DNA of 64,000 bases from an uncultured Oscillatoriales cyanobacterium (GCA_903893625.1 CAITND010000262.1:1-64000), one strand, 5' to 3'. Counted from the first letter of the stretch, positions 18,095 to 28,299 are shown. Numbers and translations: made by a program. Notes: generated by a model not told the origin, from the letters alone.

Positions 18095-18625
18095 ATGATT
18101 TTAACAGGTCAAGAAATTATCAAACAAGTTCATCTAGGAAGAATTAAAATCAATCCTTTTAATATGGATCAAATTAATCCCAATAGTTACAATTTTAGAT
18201 TAGGGAATAAAATAAAATATTATGTTAATTCTGTTTTGGATACTAAGGTAAAACAAAAGGTTGAAGAAGTAGAAATAGATTCTCATGGTTATACTTTATA
18301 CCCTGGTAAAATATATCTTGGTCATACTTTAGAAAATATGGGAAGTGATCATTATGTTCCTATCGTAAAAGGTAGATCTTCTACAGCAAGATTAGGTTTA
18401 TTTATTCATGTTACTGCTGATATTATTGATGTTGGCTCTTATAATCAATGGACATTACAGTTATATGCAGTACAACCGATAAAGATATATTCAGAAATGC
18501 TAATTGGACAAGTTACTTTTTGGACTATATATGGTGACATTAAATTGTATAATGGAAAATATCAAGGTTCACAAGGACCTTGTGAATCTCTCATTTATAA
18601 AGATTTTATTGAGGATTTAAAATGA
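18095..18625 (+). CDS. dCTP deaminase-family protein, paralogue 2, catalytic Glu replaced
   Basis: A 176-residue paralogue of the preceding protein, sharing the same N-terminus (MILTGQEIIKQV, INPNSYNFRLG). The block GRSSTARLGL (93-102) is conserved, and HVTADIIDVG matches E. coli Dcd closely. The catalytic Glu is replaced by Gln (TLQL, Gln122, codon CAG at 18458-18460), a change expected to remove deamination. It could be a nucleotide sensor or a structural partner in a mixed trimer. AGGAG precedes the start. The next gene overlaps by 4 bp. Confidence 0.85.
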   Translation: MILTGQEIIKQVHLGRIKINPFNMDQINPNSYNFRLGNKIKYYVNSVLDTKVKQKVEEVEIDSHGYTLYPGKIYLGHTLENMGSDHYVPIVKGRSSTARLGLFIHVTADIIDVGSYNQWTLQLYAVQPIKIYSEMLIGQVTFWTIYGDIKLYNGKYQGSQGPCESLIYKDFIEDLK

Positions 18626-19188
18626 TACTTTCTGATACAACAATTGCGGAATATATTAATTCTGAGAAAATCAAAATATTTCCTTATTTTAATCAAGCCG
18701 ATATCAGACCAACAGGCATTCGGATTCATCTAGGAAGCGAATTATTAATTCCTTGTAAAAATCAAGTAATTGACTTAAGTTTACCACATGACATAAAATA
18801 CGAACACCAAGAATTAACTGAGGAAGGCTACTTACTGGAAAAAAATAATTTTATATTAGCATCAACTTTTGAAACGATTCAAACTTCCAATAATATTGTT
18901 TGTCACATTGAAGGTAGAAGTACAATTGCAAGATTAGGATTATCAATACATTGTACTTCTGGAATAATGGATAATAACCATGATGAACCTAGAGCAATTG
19001 TCTTAGAACTAAAAAATTTAGGTGTTTTTGATTTACTCCTTAAACCTAATATACCTATAGGTATGGTTTTATTTAGTGAATTATCACAACCTATTACTCA
19101 AAAAAGTCAAGATCAATATAAAAATCAAAGTTCTGTTAGACCACCAAATATGAATTTTAGAATATTCAAAGAGACCAAATTTAGATAA
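18622..19188 (+). CDS. dCTP deaminase-family protein, paralogue 3
   Basis: A 188-residue, more diverged Dcd/Dut-family protein. The N-terminal motif is ADIRPTGIRIHLG. The active-site block is GRSTIARLGLS (98-108), with Thr in place of the second Ser, and the catalytic Glu is present in VLELKN (Glu129). The start overlaps the previous stop (ATGA), so translation is coupled. A C-terminal KNQSSVRPP stretch resembles the Dcd tail that closes over the substrate. Active-site residues look mostly intact. Confidence 0.83.
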   Translation: MILSDTTIAEYINSEKIKIFPYFNQADIRPTGIRIHLGSELLIPCKNQVIDLSLPHDIKYEHQELTEEGYLLEKNNFILASTFETIQTSNNIVCHIEGRSTIARLGLSIHCTSGIMDNNHDEPRAIVLELKNLGVFDLLLKPNIPIGMVLFSELSQPITQKSQDQYKNQSSVRPPNMNFRIFKETKFR

Positions 19189-19192
19189 TATA

Positions 19193-21181
19193 ATGATTAA
19201 TAACAATAATTCATCTTACTTTGATCCACAATCAAATCTTCTATGGAGATTTGATGCTGTACATGGTTATATTGATATAACAGATGCAACAAATCCAAAT
19301 GAATCAGGTATTATTGCTAAGTTATTAAGAAGTCCATTTTTAGAAAGATTACGCCGAATTAAACAACTAGGATTTGCTTCTTTAAGTTACTTATCAGCTG
19401 ATCATAGCCGATATGCTCATGCTTTAGGTACTATGCACATGATGAGAATGTTATTAAAACGTATTCTTTTAATACAAGGATTCTCACCTCAATTATTTCA
19501 AGATTTAGAAATATATTTTCCTGAAGTTTTTAAAAATAAAGAATTTAATCAACAAGACATTATAATACAACATATGTTGATTGCTGCTTTACTTCAAGAC
19601 ATCGGTGAATTACCCTTTATGCAAGGAACTAAACATTTTTTTAACCCAAGTGATTCACTCAAAAAATCTGTAGCAAATTCAGTTGGCTTCGAGATTAAAA
19701 ATTGGAATAATAAAAATATTTTTACAGTTGCTTGTATTTATAGTGGCCATATCGTAAAGCTTCTTGATAATTTGTCTTTATCCTTCATCGTATTTTTAAT
19801 TACAGGAAAATCCCATCCTGACTTGAAATTATCTGAAAATAAAAATTTATCACAATTAAGACATATAATTGATGGCGTAGTTGATGCTGATCGTTTAGAT
19901 TATGTTTTTAGAGATGCACATCATACAATAGGTGCTTTTGGAACTTCCAGTTCGGTTATTAATTCATTACTATACTATGATGAATTCGGTCCAGTTTTTT
20001 CAGATCCAGGACCTGTTGCTAACTTTTTGGCAAATAGAGGTCATTTATATTCAACTGTTTATTTAGATTATGCTAATCGGTTTAATGTTCTTCTGTTGGT
20101 TAATTTTTTAAAAGGAATATTATCAAGTGAAGATTGCACTAAAAATTGCTTTGATACTTTAAGACCAAATGAATTGTCCCTTGAGGATTTTTTAGAATTA
20201 GATGATGTTTCATTGATTTGGCACATGACACATTTTTCTTCAACTAAAAACGAAAGACAACTTCCCCAAAAATCAAGAAATGCACTAAAACTACTTGTTG
20301 GACAAGATTTGGAATATATATGTTTTTGGCTTCCTCGTAAAAATGATACCAAGCCTATAAATAATATAGAATTACCTGATGATCTTTATTTTGATACTTT
20401 TAATAATCAAAAACACCTAATTTATCGGGCTAATTCAGTTAGAATACAAGCGAGCAAATTTCAAGAAATTGGCAATACAATTCCCCTAGAAGAATGTGGT
20501 GGCTCTTTTAGTGCAATGTTGAAAAATAAATGGTCTGTTTTACCAATGCCTGAAAGTATATTAATATTTGCCCCTAAAAAGCGAATACAAGGAGCTTGGC
20601 AAGAATTTCAAAGAGGTTTAGAGGAAGGGTGGTTATACAATCAATTATTAGAAAATGACCCATTATCTCAAACTAATCCGATATGTCAAGTAAACCAAAG
20701 TATTTTAGAAAACAAGGATCAGGATGGAGATAAAAATCTTAATCAAAATCAAACACAGAAACAATCTATTATAATAAACAATATTATATCAAACTCAGTG
20801 GAGGCAAAAGCAGTGACTCAAGGGAATACTAATCAAAGTGGTAATTTTGGCATAGGTCATATGAGCGGTGGCACTATTAACGAAGGTGCAAAGGTTGCAG
20901 GTATTATTAATGAAGCACAACAAAAAAGTATTGCTGAAGTTGCCACCGAAATTCAACAGTTATTAGAACAATTATCAAACACTTATCCAACATCGAATAA
21001 AGTAGAAGAACTAACTCTTGTAACAAAAGCTGTAGAACAAATAGAAAATAATTCTAATTTAAAAGCAAAATTTGTATCCGCTCTTAAAAATGTGGGAATT
21101 GAAACTTTTAAAGAAGCTGTTAATCATCCATTGATCAATATCTTAGTTGCTGCGGTAGATGGTTGGCAAAATGTTGAGTAA
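19193..21181 (+). CDS. HD-domain SAMHD1/dNTPase-like protein with C-terminal conflict-type domain
   Basis: A 662-residue protein. Residues 1-330 follow the SAMHD1-like HD-phosphohydrolase pattern: FLERLRRIKQLG, SRYAHALGTMHM (His76), AALLQDIGELPF, and DGVVDADRLDYVFRDAHH with the last metal-binding Asp. The HD dipeptide is QD (Gln135-Asp136), so one metal ligand is replaced. After a polar linker (500-525), the C-terminus carries GNFGIGHMSGG, then AKVAGIINEAQQ and a helical bundle ending in VDGWQNVE, which I recall as a recurrent C-terminal module on cyanobacterial conflict proteins. It starts 4 bp after paralogue 3. It may bind or hydrolyse dNTPs; the missing His makes hydrolysis doubtful. Confidence 0.82.
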   Translation: MINNNNSSYFDPQSNLLWRFDAVHGYIDITDATNPNESGIIAKLLRSPFLERLRRIKQLGFASLSYLSADHSRYAHALGTMHMMRMLLKRILLIQGFSPQLFQDLEIYFPEVFKNKEFNQQDIIIQHMLIAALLQDIGELPFMQGTKHFFNPSDSLKKSVANSVGFEIKNWNNKNIFTVACIYSGHIVKLLDNLSLSFIVFLITGKSHPDLKLSENKNLSQLRHIIDGVVDADRLDYVFRDAHHTIGAFGTSSSVINSLLYYDEFGPVFSDPGPVANFLANRGHLYSTVYLDYANRFNVLLLVNFLKGILSSEDCTKNCFDTLRPNELSLEDFLELDDVSLIWHMTHFSSTKNERQLPQKSRNALKLLVGQDLEYICFWLPRKNDTKPINNIELPDDLYFDTFNNQKHLIYRANSVRIQASKFQEIGNTIPLEECGGSFSAMLKNKWSVLPMPESILIFAPKKRIQGAWQEFQRGLEEGWLYNQLLENDPLSQTNPICQVNQSILENKDQDGDKNLNQNQTQKQSIIINNIISNSVEAKAVTQGNTNQSGNFGIGHMSGGTINEGAKVAGIINEAQQKSIAEVATEIQQLLEQLSNTYPTSNKVEELTLVTKAVEQIENNSNLKAKFVSALKNVGIETFKEAVNHPLINILVAAVDGWQNVE

Positions 21182-21200
21182 ATATAAAACTCTTATTAAC

Positions 21201-21413
21201 TTAAGAAGTCCACCAATTGATAAAAAAGCCTCTCATTCTAACATATTCCTTTACCAAAAAATATAAGTAATTTCTATTCCCATGAACAGGAATTACCAGA
21301 ATAACTGAACTATTTTCTTTTGTATAAATATGATGACTTCCCTTCACCCTGTTTAATTTCCATCCCACCTTTTCAACAATTCTGCACAGCATTTTCCCTG
21401 AAACTGACTTCAT
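21201..21413 (-). CDS. hicA: HicA-type toxin with an aberrant C-terminus
   Basis: A 70-residue protein. The first 45 residues are typical HicA: SVSGKMLCRIVEKVGWKL, then KGSHHIYTKE with the catalytic His, then VIPVHGN. The usual C-terminal helix (DLKxGTLKSIL-like) is replaced by an aromatic run (NYLYFLVKEY, GFFINWWTS), so the C-terminus has been replaced. HicA toxins cut mRNA. The start overlaps the upstream hicB stop by 4 bp. Activity is uncertain. Confidence 0.85.
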   Translation of the reverse strand: MKSVSGKMLCRIVEKVGWKLNRVKGSHHIYTKENSSVILVIPVHGNRNYLYFLVKEYVRMRGFFINWWTS

Positions 21414-21610
21414 AGAGAAATCTCCACTAATTGCTGTTTTTCAGTAGGAGATTGTTGTTCACTCGCAACTTCTAACCAACCTTCGATCGCCTCTTTCACC
21501 ATTTCCATTAAATGTTCGTAACTCTCACCCCAAGTATGACAACCAGGTAATGCAGGAACACTCGCACACCAAATATTATCCTCTTGCCAAACAATGACTT
21601 TAATTTTCAT
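21410..21610 (-). CDS. hicB: HicB-type antitoxin
   Basis: A 66-residue protein with the HicB core: WQEDNIWCASVPALPGCHTW near the N-terminus and the helix EHLMEMVKEAIEGWLEVA. It has only the partial RNase-H fold and no DNA-binding extension, as in short HicBs. It is transcribed before hicA. Confidence 0.9.
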   Translation of the reverse strand: MKIKVIVWQEDNIWCASVPALPGCHTWGESYEHLMEMVKEAIEGWLEVASEQQSPTEKQQLVEISL

Positions 21611-22200
21611 ATTTTGATTATTTATCAGTACAATTTAACTGATTTTATCACAATCTAATATTAACTGGCTACAGGAGAAGATCACTTTGCTTTTCTAACT
21701 AAGTTAAGCTTTAGGAGTGCGGATATTATTTAATAATATGCTATAATGATCTTAACCCTTATTGGTATTGATTTTAGGGTGTGAGGTCTAGGAATGAGAT
21801 CGCTGGGATTCATTTTTTAATCAAGCTAAAATCCTCTTAACCCAGTTGATCCTCCTGTAGAGGGGTGCGATCCCGTAGGAATTCAAGTGTGCACTCCGTT
21901 GTCACTTAATGAGTAAACCCCATCAAACTATTGAGAATAATGCTATTCCTTTTCAAAAAATAATTATCCTTGTCTGAGTCTATTAATGGGACTACAAATT
22001 TTTGTCCAAAACTGATGTCCCTCTCAATTCCATACAAGAGCTTTGTTAACTTTTTTTTTATTTTCGTTAAAAAAAGTCAAAATTTGATGATGATAATCGT
22101 AGAATGTATACGGAGGAGCAGATAAAAAAACCTTGGTGCGTCGAATACTCTGCGAGTCGGTGATACGAGTAGTCGGACAGACAATGCTGGAACCTAGTTG
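21611..22200. other. 590-bp intergenic region between hicB and the PAS/GGDEF/EAL gene
   Basis: No convincing gene is present. TATAAT occurs at 21742 and an A/T hairpin (ACTTTTTTT...AAAAAAAGT) at about 22050-22078. The region serves as a shared upstream region for two divergent genes, so promoters for both must be here, but I cannot place them firmly. Confidence 0.4.
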
Positions 22201-25200
22201 ATGCTCAACAAACACGGGACACAAGGAGATCAAGACCAACTTTATCCCATTACATCCATTGATCGGGCTTATGTCATGGATTCAGATGTGGAGGTTGGGT
22301 TGCCAGATAGCCAAATTCTGATTCAGGCGATTGCAGAATTAATGCAAGTTCCCCTGGTGATCAGTCGGATGGCTGATGGCAAAGTTTTTTACTGTAATTC
22401 TCGCTTCCAACACACCTTTGGATTTTCAACCTCTGAACACCCAAATTTTACTGAACTCGATATATTTGCTAATCTCAAGGATCGAGACATCCTGTTGGAA
22501 ACCCTGCGAAAAAAGAATTCCCTACAACAACAACCTCTGCAAATTAAACGGGCTGATGGGACAGTCTGGCTAACAATGGTGTCGATCCGTTTACTAGCAG
22601 TGAATGGGGAAGCGTTGATACTATCCACCTACTCTAACCTGATTCCTATTTCCTCGACTCACTCCCTGCCCTCACGCCCGGGCCCAACCTTTGACCATTG
22701 GCAAGAAGGGGTAATTCTGATCAACGCCGAAAACCAGATTATTGATTGGAATCCCATCGCCGAACAGATGTTTGGTTTTGACAAATCCCAAGTTCTGGGT
22801 AAGACCTTGGTAGATCTGAATTTATCCCCATTGCATCATCTGACAAACGACATAAGCAGCTGTCACCTTTGCTACCACTGTTCGGGATGTACCCATGAAA
22901 TTCCCTTCTATCGCCGGGATAGGACATTAAGCCACTGTCGTGCTACCCTGTTGCCCCTTCGCAATGAATTAGGCGAGTTAATCGCTATCTTAATCAACAC
23001 TCAGGAAATCCTGAAAGAAGTTCCGACTTTTCCTCCTGAAGATCAACTCTTGGCCAGCTTACAGTCCAGGGTGAGTCAACAAGCTACCGTTGCTTACCTG
23101 GGTCAACAAGCTCTGATTCATTCTGACCTGTCAGTATTAATGGATGCAGCCGTCTCCGCAGTGGTGCAAACCCTAGATATAGAATATTGCAAACTGTTGG
23201 AACTTATGCCCGGTGGTCATGCCTTTTGGTTGCGGGCGGGGGAGGGTTGGCAACAGGGACTCGTGGGTAACGCCCGCGTCAGCGCCCACGCCACGTCTCA
23301 AGCGGGGTATACCTTACTCAAAAATGAACCCGTTGTTGTTGATGATTTACGGGTGGAAACCCGATTTTCAGGGAGTCCTTTGCTACATAATCATCGGATT
23401 ATTAGTGGCATGAGTGTGGTGATTGCTCGTTGGGGACAGGATTCTACTTTAGGTAAAAAACAGCCCCAGTCCCCGGTCTCAAACGTCTGGGGGGTTTTAA
23501 GTGTTCATAGCGATCGCCCTCGTCAGTTTACTCCAGAGGATGTCCATTTTTTAGAAGCGATCGCTAATGTATTAGCGGCGGCAATTGAGCGCCATCGTGC
23601 CGAAGAACGTTTACAATTAATGGAACGCGCAATTAATAGTAGTAGCAATGGGATTGTGATCACCGATGCGACACAACCCGATAATCCGATTATTTTTGTT
23701 AATTCTGGATTTGAGAGAATTACAGGCTATAACCGGGAAGAAATTTTAGGCGAAAATTGTCGATTTTTACAAGGTAATGATCCTAACAATTTAGGAGTTG
23801 AACAAATTCGGCGGGCGGTTTTAGAAGGCACAGAATGTCATGTTCAACTCCGAAATTATCGTAAAGATGGAGCGTTTTTCTGGAATGAACTTTCTATCGC
23901 TCCGGTGTATAGTTCCAAAGGACATCTGACTCATTTTATTGGCATTCAAGCCGACGTGACTAAACGCAAGCAATCCGAACAAGCCTTAGTTTTAAAATCT
24001 AAAGCCTTAGCTCTATTTAGCTCTAATCTCAAACATTTACATCGGATTACAACTTATAATCATCAAAATTTAGATGAACTCTTTCGAGATTATCTACAAG
24101 CCGGATGTGAAATTTTTCAACTGTCCATTGGTTTCATTAGTAGATTAGAAAATAATAATATTATTATCGATACCGTGCATTCGGATTTAGATCTGATTCA
24201 ACCAGGTATGACATTCCCTTTAGAAGAAAGTTACTGTCTGCAAGTGATTCAGACCCAGACGACTCAAATTCATACCCAAATCGGGCAAAATCCTCAGTTC
24301 AATCAACTTTCAAACTATCAAAGGTTTCATCTGGAAACCTGTTTAGGAACACCATTATGGGTGAATGGGGCGATTTATGGAACATTAGCTTTTGCTTGTT
24401 TAGAGGTCAAAAACATCGCTTATGAATCCCATGAACTGGAAATTTTAGAGTTAATGGCTCAAAGTATTGGTCGATTTATTGCCGCCAACCAAACGGAAAA
24501 ACAACGGGTAAAAGCCGAATTATCTCTCCGAGAAAGTGAAGAACGCTATCGTCGTTTAGTGGAATTATCTCCAGAAACCATTGTCATTCATGATGGAGAA
24601 AGATTAGTTTATATTAATATGGCTGGAGCCAAACTATTAGGTGCTAATCGCCCTCAAGATTTAATGGGTCGTTCCATCTTTGATTTCCTTCCTCATGATA
24701 ATTTTAATTCGACTCAGGCTCAAATTCCAGACCCTAAAAATGAACAACAATCTGTTGATTTAATCGAACAAAAATTAACTCGGTTAAATGGAGAAGTGAT
24801 TGATGTCGAAATTGTCGGAATTCCTGCCACCTATCAAGGTCAAGCTGCGATTCAAATTATTATTCGGGATATTACCGAACGTAAACGCTTTGAAGCCCAA
24901 CTCATGTATGAAGCTTTACATGATGCCCTCACCCAATTACCGAATCGGAGCTTTTTTAATCAACGTTTAGCACAGTTATTAAAACGATCTCGACAAGAAC
25001 CCAAGTATGAATTTGCCGTTTTATTTTTAGATTTAGATCGATTTAAGGTTGTTAATGATAGTTTAGGACATCTGATCGGAGATCAACTGTTAATTGAAAT
25101 TTCCCATCGTCTCCTATATTGTGTCAAACCACTCGATACCGTTGCTCGTTTAGGAGGAGATGAATTCACAATTTTGATCCATCGGATTCAAAGTATAACC

Positions 25201-26478
25201 GATGCAACGAGAATGGCGGAGAGAATTCACGATGAATTAACCCAGCCTTTTTATATCCAAGGACATGAAATTTTTACCACCGTTAGTATTGGGATTGTTC
25301 CCAGTCGAGGCTATTATCAGCAATCCGAAAATAATAGTCAATCCTATCAGTGTTTATTGTATAATAATCCTGAAGATTTTTTACGAGATGCTGATATTGC
25401 GATGTATCGGGCAAAAGCTAAAGGCAAAGCTAGATATGAAGTTTTTGACTTAACAATACATAGTCAAACGATGTCTATGTTGCAGTTGGAAACGGATTTA
25501 CGACAAGCGATTTATGGACGAATGCGAATCGGAACGCCACAACAATCAGAATCCATAACTCCCTTGGAAAGTCATCATCCCAAGGCATTACGAACCCCAG
25601 AACATTTCTTAGAATATTCCTATGAAAAACCTACAAATCTCACGGGTTTTAAAGTTTATTATCAACCGATTGTTTCTTTATCTAATGGTAAAATTACGGG
25701 ATTTGAAGCCTTAGTCCGTTGGCTCCATCCCACCAGGGGTTTAGTGTCGCCTGTAGAGTTTATTCCGGTTGCAGAAGAAACAGGATTAATTATTCCATTA
25801 GGAGCTTGGGTTTTACGAGAAGCCTGTCGTCAACTGCGAATTTGGCAAGAACAATTAAAGCAAAAATTTGCCGTCATTCAGACCGCTTGGATGGAAAAAC
25901 ATCATGGTCAAAAACCCCTATCTACTTTTGAGATTTATCCTTTAACCATGAGTGTGAATTTATCCAGTAAACAGCTTTGTCAATCCAACCTTTTAGAACA
26001 AATTGATCAAATTTTAGCAGAAACAGGCTGTAATCCCGCTCATTTAAAGCTAGAAATTACCGAAAGCGTGATTATGGAAAATTTAGGTACCTCCTTTATT
26101 ATTCTGGCTCAATTACAATCTCGCAAAATTCATCTCTCCATTGATGACTTCGGGACAGGGTATTCCTCTTTGAGTTATTTGCATCAATTTCCCTTAAATA
26201 GTTTAAAAATTGATCGTTCGTTTATTAATCGTTTAGATCAGAAAAGTAGTTCTTTTAGCGGCAAAAAAAGCCAACCTTTACAAATTGTTAAAGCGATTAT
26301 TTCTTTAGCTCAAAATTTAGACTTAGATGTTGTAGCAGAAGGGATAGAAACTCGTGAACAAATGAAAATTTTGCGTCAATTAGGCTGTCCCTTTGGACAG
26401 GGCTATCTGTTCGCTAAACCCTTAGAATCTGAACAGGCAACACAACTCTTATTAACGGAGATTAAAGAAACCCAATGA
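22201..26478 (+). CDS. PAS/LOV/GAF diguanylate cyclase-phosphodiesterase
   Basis: A 1425-residue c-di-GMP protein. Approximate order: PAS (30-150), PAS with CxxCxxCxxC (155-275; Cys221/224/227/230), GAF (295-460), LOV-type PAS (475-595), GAF (620-760), PAS (775-895), GGDEF (905-1090), EAL (1150-1420). GGDEF is intact at 985-989; the I-site position is KPLD, with Lys for Arg. EAL is present at 1169-1171 (GFEALVRW). The third PAS has [11 protein letters not shown] with the photoactive Cys520, [11 protein letters not shown], and FIGIQADVT, so blue-light sensing is likely. The start used is ATG 22201; an adjacent TTG and a later ATG at 22276 are alternatives. The stop overlaps the next start by 4 bp. 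Confidence 0.93.
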   Translation: MLNKHGTQGDQDQLYPITSIDRAYVMDSDVEVGLPDSQILIQAIAELMQVPLVISRMADGKVFYCNSRFQHTFGFSTSEHPNFTELDIFANLKDRDILLETLRKKNSLQQQPLQIKRADGTVWLTMVSIRLLAVNGEALILSTYSNLIPISSTHSLPSRPGPTFDHWQEGVILINAENQIIDWNPIAEQMFGFDKSQVLGKTLVDLNLSPLHHLTNDISSCHLCYHCSGCTHEIPFYRRDRTLSHCRATLLPLRNELGELIAILINTQEILKEVPTFPPEDQLLASLQSRVSQQATVAYLGQQALIHSDLSVLMDAAVSAVVQTLDIEYCKLLELMPGGHAFWLRAGEGWQQGLVGNARVSAHATSQAGYTLLKNEPVVVDDLRVETRFSGSPLLHNHRIISGMSVVIARWGQDSTLGKKQPQSPVSNVWGVLSVHSDRPRQFTPEDVHFLEAIANVLAAAIERHRAEERLQLMERAINSSSNGIVITDATQPDNPIIFVNSGFERITGYNREEILGENCRFLQGNDPNNLGVEQIRRAVLEGTECHVQLRNYRKDGAFFWNELSIAPVYSSKGHLTHFIGIQADVTKRKQSEQALVLKSKALALFSSNLKHLHRITTYNHQNLDELFRDYLQAGCEIFQLSIGFISRLENNNIIIDTVHSDLDLIQPGMTFPLEESYCLQVIQTQTTQIHTQIGQNPQFNQLSNYQRFHLETCLGTPLWVNGAIYGTLAFACLEVKNIAYESHELEILELMAQSIGRFIAANQTEKQRVKAELSLRESEERYRRLVELSPETIVIHDGERLVYINMAGAKLLGANRPQDLMGRSIFDFLPHDNFNSTQAQIPDPKNEQQSVDLIEQKLTRLNGEVIDVEIVGIPATYQGQAAIQIIIRDITERKRFEAQLMYEALHDALTQLPNRSFFNQRLAQLLKRSRQEPKYEFAVLFLDLDRFKVVNDSLGHLIGDQLLIEISHRLLYCVKPLDTVARLGGDEFTILIHRIQSITDATRMAERIHDELTQPFYIQGHEIFTTVSIGIVPSRGYYQQSENNSQSYQCLLYNNPEDFLRDADIAMYRAKAKGKARYEVFDLTIHSQTMSMLQLETDLRQAIYGRMRIGTPQQSESITPLESHHPKALRTPEHFLEYSYEKPTNLTGFKVYYQPIVSLSNGKITGFEALVRWLHPTRGLVSPVEFIPVAEETGLIIPLGAWVLREACRQLRIWQEQLKQKFAVIQTAWMEKHHGQKPLSTFEIYPLTMSVNLSSKQLCQSNLLEQIDQILAETGCNPAHLKLEITESVIMENLGTSFIILAQLQSRKIHLSIDDFGTGYSSLSYLHQFPLNSLKIDRSFINRLDQKSSSFSGKKSQPLQIVKAIISLAQNLDLDVVAEGIETREQMKILRQLGCPFGQGYLFAKPLESEQATQLLLTEIKETQ

Positions 26479-26753
26479 TTACACTCATTTTATACAGTAA
26501 ACCGGGCTGCCATTTGTGCGAAGGATTACAAGAAAAAATCGAGAGAATTCAAACTTCATCCCAAAAATTAGGAGAATTTCAATTGGAAATTCGAGACATT
26601 ACGACACGGGAAGATTGGTTTCAAACCTATCAATATGAAATTCCTGTGCTGTTTAAATCCAGTGATATTGATAACATAGAACAACGTATCCCTCGCCCTT
26701 CTCCTCGGATGTCAGTAATACAGCTAGAACAACTGTTACAGAAATATTGGTAG
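26475..26753 (+). CDS. Glutaredoxin-like protein (DUF836)
   Basis: A 92-residue thioredoxin-fold protein with the redox motif CHLC in [11 protein letters not shown] and the cis-proline segment YEIPVLF. It overlaps the GGDEF/EAL gene by 4 bp, so it is translationally coupled, although a functional link to c-di-GMP is not known. It probably reduces disulfides or binds glutathione. Confidence 0.88.
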   Translation: MITLILYSKPGCHLCEGLQEKIERIQTSSQKLGEFQLEIRDITTREDWFQTYQYEIPVLFKSSDIDNIEQRIPRPSPRMSVIQLEQLLQKYW

Positions 26754-26802
26754 GGAACTTGAACTATAATAGCGACTAACTCAAGTCTCTCTATGTAGAA
26801 CG

Positions 26803-28299
26803 ATGAAGCTCAAAGAGTTACTGGCAAAAGCAGGGATATCAATACCGTCCGAGTCTCACCCCGCTTTAGAACAAGAAATTAAGAGGTTAACAACGAACTC
26901 CATCGCTTGTCAACCCGGAGATTTATTCTTAGGAATGCCGGGAACCCGTGTGGACGGGGGAGAATTTTGGCCGAATGCGATCGCCTCTGGTGCAGTAGCC
27001 GCCTTAGTCTCCCCAACCGCCGCCGAGAAAACCCACTACCGTATTCAGGCTGAACGCCCTTGCATTATTCCCAGCAACGATATGACCCAAACCTGCGCCC
27101 AAATTGCGACAGCGTTTTATGATCATCCGGCGGAAAAATTGCAACTGGTGGGGGTGACGGGAACTAATGGCAAAACCACAACCACCCATTTAATTGAATA
27201 TCTCCTCAGCAACACCGACCATCCCACAGCCTTACTGGGAACCCTTTACGCCCGTTGGCCCGGATTTCAAGAAACGGCGGCTCATACGACTCCCTTTTCC
27301 GTCGAATTACAGCGACAACTGGCCGATGCGGTGACGGCGGGATGTGAATTTGGGGCGATGGAAGTCAGTTCCCATGCGTTAGACCAAGGGCGGGTTCTGG
27401 GTTGTCCGTTTCAAGTGGCGGTGTTTACCAATTTGACTCAAGATCATTTGGACTATCACCCCACAATGGAGGATTATTTCGCAGCTAAGGCGTTATTATT
27501 TAGTCCCAATTATCTCAAAGGTCGAGCCATTATTAATGCTGATGACCCCTTCGGTAAAAGGTTAATTGCCCAGTTAGCTGATAGGGCGTGGAGTTATAGC
27601 ACCCACGACTCAACAGCCGATTTATGGGCAGATCAACTGTATTATCAACCTACAGGGGTTAAGGGTATTCTCCATACTCCCCAAGGAGAGGCTGAGTTTT
27701 ATTTACCTCTTGTGGGTCAATATAATTTATCGAATCTGTTGGCTGCTTTGGGGGCGGGGTTAAGTTTGGGCTTAGATTTAACTACCCTGGTCAACAAAAT
27801 AGCTGAATTTCCCGGTGTTCCCGGTCGCATGGAACGGGTGCAAATTAGCCCGAATCAAGATATTAGTGTAATTGTGGATTATGCTCACACCCCCGATAGT
27901 TTAGAGAATTTATTGAAGGCGTCTCGTCCGTTTATTCGGGGTCGGATGATTTGTGTGTTTGGTTGTGGGGGCGATCGCGATCGCACTAAACGCCCAAAAA
28001 TGGGGAAAATTGCCGCAGAATTAGCGGACGTGGCCGTTGTTACCTCGGATAATCCCCGTACTGAAGATCCTGAACGAATTTTACAAGATGTTTTAGCCGG
28101 AATTCCCGACACTCTAAAACCCATTGTAATTGCAGATCGGGCTAAGGCAATTCATACAGCGATTCTTGATGCTCAACCCGGAGATGGGGTATTAATTGCG
28201 GGAAAAGGTCACGAAGATTATCAAATTTTGGGGACAGAAAAAATTCATTTTGATGACCGAGAACAAGCCCGTAATGCCTTAGCAGAACGAATCCAATAG
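26803..28299 (+). CDS. murE: UDP-MurNAc-L-Ala-D-Glu:meso-diaminopimelate ligase
   Basis: A 498-residue MurE, which adds meso-diaminopimelate to the peptidoglycan tripeptide precursor in the cytoplasm. The ATP site is VTGTNGKTTT (about 118-127), the Mur-family centre has MEVSSHALDQGRV, and SDNPRTEDP (about 413-421) contains the DNPR motif that selects meso-DAP over Lys. The C-terminal domain ends with GKGHEDYQ and DDREQA. Length is standard. Confidence 0.97.
   Translation: MKLKELLAKAGISIPSESHPALEQEIKRLTTNSIACQPGDLFLGMPGTRVDGGEFWPNAIASGAVAALVSPTAAEKTHYRIQAERPCIIPSNDMTQTCAQIATAFYDHPAEKLQLVGVTGTNGKTTTTHLIEYLLSNTDHPTALLGTLYARWPGFQETAAHTTPFSVELQRQLADAVTAGCEFGAMEVSSHALDQGRVLGCPFQVAVFTNLTQDHLDYHPTMEDYFAAKALLFSPNYLKGRAIINADDPFGKRLIAQLADRAWSYSTHDSTADLWADQLYYQPTGVKGILHTPQGEAEFYLPLVGQYNLSNLLAALGAGLSLGLDLTTLVNKIAEFPGVPGRMERVQISPNQDISVIVDYAHTPDSLENLLKASRPFIRGRMICVFGCGGDRDRTKRPKMGKIAAELADVAVVTSDNPRTEDPERILQDVLAGIPDTLKPIVIADRAKAIHTAILDAQPGDGVLIAGKGHEDYQILGTEKIHFDDREQARNALAERIQ

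Noticed and set aside
16587-21181. Reading the cluster as ordinary pyrimidine metabolism (dcd housekeeping)
   Set aside because: Three tandem paralogues with a Glu-to-Gln change and an HD protein lacking the HD His do not fit a housekeeping dcd.
22389-22628. Minus-strand ORF inside the PAS/GGDEF/EAL gene
   Set aside because: Shadow of a confidently assigned gene in the opposite frame.
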